Part shown: positions 5,358 through 7,855 of the stretch, piece by piece | How the letters are laid out: each line of letters starts with the position of its first letter | Position numbering within the stretch: position 1 is the stretch's first letter | Source: Planctomycetota bacterium | GTDB lineage: Bacteria > Planctomycetota > UBA1135 > GCA-002686595 | NCBI GenBank assembly: GCA_021776885.1 | Contig: JAJFFA010000472.1 | Coordinates: 1 to 7,855, forward strand | DNA length: 7,855 bases | Direction of reading: 5' to 3' | Made by a program: the position numbers and the translations under genes | The notes under the pieces: generated by a model | Databases searched by the model: none | What the model was told of the DNA's origin: nothing | The model's input: the letters and a program-made list of their open reading frames with translations, nothing else

Positions 5358-7855
5358 GCCTCTGCCGGCCAGGGCTTCGATCCGGGGCTCCTGAGTGCCC
5401 TGGAAGCGCGCTCGATCGGCCCCACGGGCATGAGCGGGCGGGTGGCCTCCATCGTCGGGCTCGAGTCCGACCCCCGGGTGCTCTACGTCGGCGCCGCCAC
5501 GGGCGGCCTGTGGCGCACGCGCGATGCGGGGCTGACCTGGGAGCCCCTCTTCGACGACCAGCCGGTGGCGTCCATCGGTGCGGTGGCCGTGTTCCAGGCG
5601 CGGCCCGAGATCCTCTGGGTGGGCACGGGCGAGGGCAATCCGCGCAACAGCTCCAGCGTCGGGAACGGCATCTACCGCTCCCTCGACGCCGGTCGTACCT
5701 GGACCCACCTGGGGCTCGAGAAGACCGAGAAGATCCACCGCGTCCTGCTGCACCCGACCGATCCGGACATCGCCTGGGTCGCGGCCCTCGGCACGACCTG
5801 GGGCGAGAACCCCGAGCGCGGTGTGTTCAAGACCACCGACGGCGGCGAGACCTTCGAGCGCGTGCTCTTCGTCGACGAGCGCACCGGCTGCGCCGACCTC
5901 GAAATGGATCCGCGCAACCCCGACAAGCTGATCGCGGCCATGTGGGACCACCGCCGCAGCCCCGACTTCATGCGCTCGGGCGGCCCCGGATCGGGGCTAT
6001 ACGTGACCCGCGACGCGGGCGCGAGCTGGACCCGGCTCGACGCCGAGGACGGTCTGCCCAAGGGCGAACTGGGGCGCATCGGCCTGGCCATCGCGCCCAG
6101 TGACCCGGACGTGATCTACGCTCTGGTCGAAGCCAAGCAGAGCGCCCTGTGCCGCTCGGACGACGGCGGCGTGACCTGGGATCAGGTGAACACGGAGCGC
6201 GGCGTCGCCAACCGCCCCTTCTACTACGCCGACATCCGCGTCGACCCGCAGGATCCTGATCGGGTCTACGACCTGGCCTCGGTCGTGCGCGTCTCCGACG
6301 ACGGCGGCAAGAGCCTGCGCACCCTGGTCGGCTGGGACGTGCATCCCGACCACCACGCGATGTGGATCGATCCGGGCGACCCCGATTACATCGTCGACGG
6401 CAACGACGGGGGTCTGGCGATCTCCCGCGACCGCGGCGCGACCTGGCGCTTCGTGCGCAACCTGGCCCTGGCGCAGTACTACCACATCGCCGTCGACGAC
6501 GAGGAGCCGTACAACGTCTACGGCGGCATGCAGGACAACGGCTCGTGGCGCGGGCCGTCCAGCGTGTGGGAGAACGGCGGCATCCGCATGCACCACTGGC
6601 AGGAGGTGGGCTTCGGCGACGGCTTCGCGACCCTGCCCTACGCCCACGACTCGACCAAGGGCTACGCCATGAGCCAGGGCGGCTCGCTCTTCCGCTTCGA
6701 CGCGATCACCGGATCGCGGGAGAACATCCGCCCCGACGCGCCCCTCGACGACGAGGGCGAGGTGATCGAGCTGCGCTTCAACTGGAACGCGGGCATCGCC
6801 GAAGACCCCTTCGACCAGCACAGTCTGTTCTACGGCAGTCAGTTCGTGCACAAGAGCCGCGACCACGGCAACACCTGGGAGGTGATCAGCCCGGACCTGA
6901 CCACCGACAATCCGGAGTGGCAGCGCCAGGACGAGAGCGGCGGGCTGACGCTGGATGTGACGGCGGCCGAGAACTACACGTCGATCCTCTCGATCGCGCC
7001 GAGCAGCGTGGAGCAGGGCGTGATCTGGGTCGGCACGGACGACGGCTGCCTGTCGATCACGCGCGACGACGGCGCGAGCTGGACGCGCCTCGAGGAGCGC
7101 ATCACCCAGGTCCCGCGCAACACCTGGATCCCGCACGTGGAGGCCAGCAAGCACGCGGCGGGGCGCGCCTACGTCGTGCTCGACGACCACCGGCGGGCGA
7201 ACGGCGAGACGTACCTCTTGCGCACCGACGACTTCGGCGCCACCTTCCGGCGCGTCGACACGCGCGGCGTGACGGGCTACGCCCACGTGATCGAGGAGGA
7301 CCCGCTCGACCCGGACCTGCTCTTCCTGGGCACCGAGTTCGGCCTGTGGGTCTCGACCAACGGCGGAAACGCCTGGTGGAAGTGGACCCACGGTCTGCCC
7401 ACGGTGGCGGTCCGGGCCCTCGTCGTTCACCCGCGCGAGCACGACCTGGTGATCGCCACCTACGGTCGGGCGGCCTGGGTCATCGACGACATCCGCCCCC
7501 TGCGCGCCCTCTCGGCCAAGGTCGCCACCGCGCCCCTGTCCCTGTTCGAGATCCCGGACGCGATCCAGTACGAGGTGCGTCAGACGGGCGCGTCGCGCTT
7601 CCCCGGCCACGACGAGTTCCGCGGCGAGAACCGGCCCTACGGCGCGCTGATCTCGTTCTGGGTGGCGGACGAAGAGCTGGCGCACCCCGACCCCGACGTG
7701 GAGAAGGCGCGCCGGCGTGCCAAGCGCGCGGCGGGCGAGGAGCCGGACCTCGACGATGTCCTGCCGGCGGGTGACGAGGACGAGGACGAGGACGAGGACG
7801 AAGGCGAAGACGACGCGGACGCCGAACAGACCTCCGAGGAAGACGAGGAGAAGGC
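5298..7855 (+). CDS. Secreted VPS10/sortilin-type Asp-box beta-propeller protein (3' end cut by window)
   Basis: The frame stays open from ATG 5298 to the window end, giving 852 codons; the stop is outside. A Sec signal peptide is clear: basic start, hydrophobic core (residues 8-18) and an 'ASA' cleavage site after A23. The mature part is a string of Asp-box (BNR) motifs, S/T-x-D-x-G-x-T/S-W, at about residues 74-81, 128-135, 179-186, 237-244, 287-294, 333-340, 376-383, 520-527, 588-595, 643-650 and 686-693, usually preceded by a 'VLYVGA..GGLWRT'-like strand. This is the VPS10/sortilin-type double-propeller family, often labelled glycosyl hydrolase without proven activity; no sialidase Arg triad or catalytic site can be assigned by eye. 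A C-terminal sandwich starts near 745 ('FRGENRPYGALISFWV', about 774-789) but is interrupted by a basic stretch (799-809) and a long acidic tract (826-851). No Shine-Dalgarno is seen. A role in binding or degrading extracellular polymers or proteins is inference. Confidence 0.85.
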   Translation, partial: MPRDLLRPALLALALITFSTASAGQGFDPGLLSALEARSIGPTGMSGRVASIVGLESDPRVLYVGAATGGLWRTRDAGLTWEPLFDDQPVASIGAVAVFQARPEILWVGTGEGNPRNSSSVGNGIYRSLDAGRTWTHLGLEKTEKIHRVLLHPTDPDIAWVAALGTTWGENPERGVFKTTDGGETFERVLFVDERTGCADLEMDPRNPDKLIAAMWDHRRSPDFMRSGGPGSGLYVTRDAGASWTRLDAEDGLPKGELGRIGLAIAPSDPDVIYALVEAKQSALCRSDDGGVTWDQVNTERGVANRPFYYADIRVDPQDPDRVYDLASVVRVSDDGGKSLRTLVGWDVHPDHHAMWIDPGDPDYIVDGNDGGLAISRDRGATWRFVRNLALAQYYHIAVDDEEPYNVYGGMQDNGSWRGPSSVWENGGIRMHHWQEVGFGDGFATLPYAHDSTKGYAMSQGGSLFRFDAITGSRENIRPDAPLDDEGEVIELRFNWNAGIAEDPFDQHSLFYGSQFVHKSRDHGNTWEVISPDLTTDNPEWQRQDESGGLTLDVTAAENYTSILSIAPSSVEQGVIWVGTDDGCLSITRDDGASWTRLEERITQVPRNTWIPHVEASKHAAGRAYVVLDDHRRANGETYLLRTDDFGATFRRVDTRGVTGYAHVIEEDPLDPDLLFLGTEFGLWVSTNGGNAWWKWTHGLPTVAVRALVVHPREHDLVIATYGRAAWVIDDIRPLRALSAKVATAPLSLFEIPDAIQYEVRQTGASRFPGHDEFRGENRPYGALISFWVADEELAHPDPDVEKARRRAKRAAGEEPDLDDVLPAGDEDEDEDEDEGEDDADAEQTSEEDEEK
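7773..7802 (+). repeat. GACGAG hexanucleotide tandem repeat coding for an Asp-Glu tract
   Basis: Four perfect GACGAG units are followed by GACGAA, in frame in the propeller gene, encoding alternating Asp-Glu. Copy-number change by slippage would keep the reading frame and only alter the length of the acidic tract. Confidence 0.75.

Noticed and set aside
5298..5370. Twin-arginine (Tat) signal on the propeller protein, linking it to the Tat gene
   Set aside because: The N-terminus has single, separated arginines and no RR motif; it is an ordinary Sec-type signal peptide.
4913..6103. A 396-codon plus-strand frame running across the divergent intergenic region
   Set aside because: The product is Arg/Pro/Ala-rich noise spanning two real genes in other frames; the real gene here starts at 5298.
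5997..7685. A 562-codon open frame on the minus strand opposite the propeller gene
   Set aside because: Its product is a composition-driven Val/Arg/Ala/Asp/His string with no domain pattern. The plus-strand frame has a signal peptide and Asp boxes, and strong GC bias at third positions commonly leaves long stop-free antisense frames.

Overview
The window is strongly GC-rich, and most codons in its genes end in G or C. Gene content suggests a Gram-negative, outer-membrane-bearing bacterium, most likely of the Planctomycetota. Pointers are an LptD-like barrel end, a Tat component with a long disordered tail, a secreted VPS10/sortilin-type Asp-box propeller of the kind planctomycetes carry in many copies, a membrane-anchored protein of carboxypeptidase-regulatory-like modules, and poor Shine-Dalgarno use at several genes. 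This assignment is inferred from protein flavour only; no rRNA or marker gene is present.

Layout. Positions 1-2337 look like one rightward transcription unit of three tightly spaced genes: the 3' end of an outer-membrane barrel gene (LptD-like), a TatA/B-family translocase subunit, and a xylose-isomerase-like TIM-barrel protein (sugar phosphate isomerase/epimerase family). The first two are 21 bases apart, the second and third only 2 bases apart. A 77-base gap follows. It contains a strong imperfect hairpin that runs into the Shine-Dalgarno sequence of a small four-cysteine protein gene (2415-2681) that I do not recognise. A small membrane protein gene of the DUF3817 type (2750-3085) comes next.

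On the minus strand, 3168-5138 encodes a single-pass anchored, periplasm- or surface-facing protein of repeated carboxypeptidase-regulatory-like beta-sandwich modules. It converges on the DUF3817 gene. A 159-base divergent region separates it from a large rightward gene that starts at 5298 and runs off the window end. That gene encodes a signal-peptide-bearing Asp-box beta-propeller protein of at least 852 residues.

How the parts fit: nearly everything concerns the cell envelope (outer-membrane assembly, Tat export, anchored and secreted beta proteins). I see no phage, transposon, CRISPR, toxin-antitoxin or defence cassette, no tRNA or rRNA, and no convincing undescribed multi-gene system. 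The most interesting unexplained item is the structured leader plus small Cys-rich protein at 2338-2681. Next are a set of CCACA boxes around the start of the propeller gene and a charged insert in that protein's C-terminal domain.
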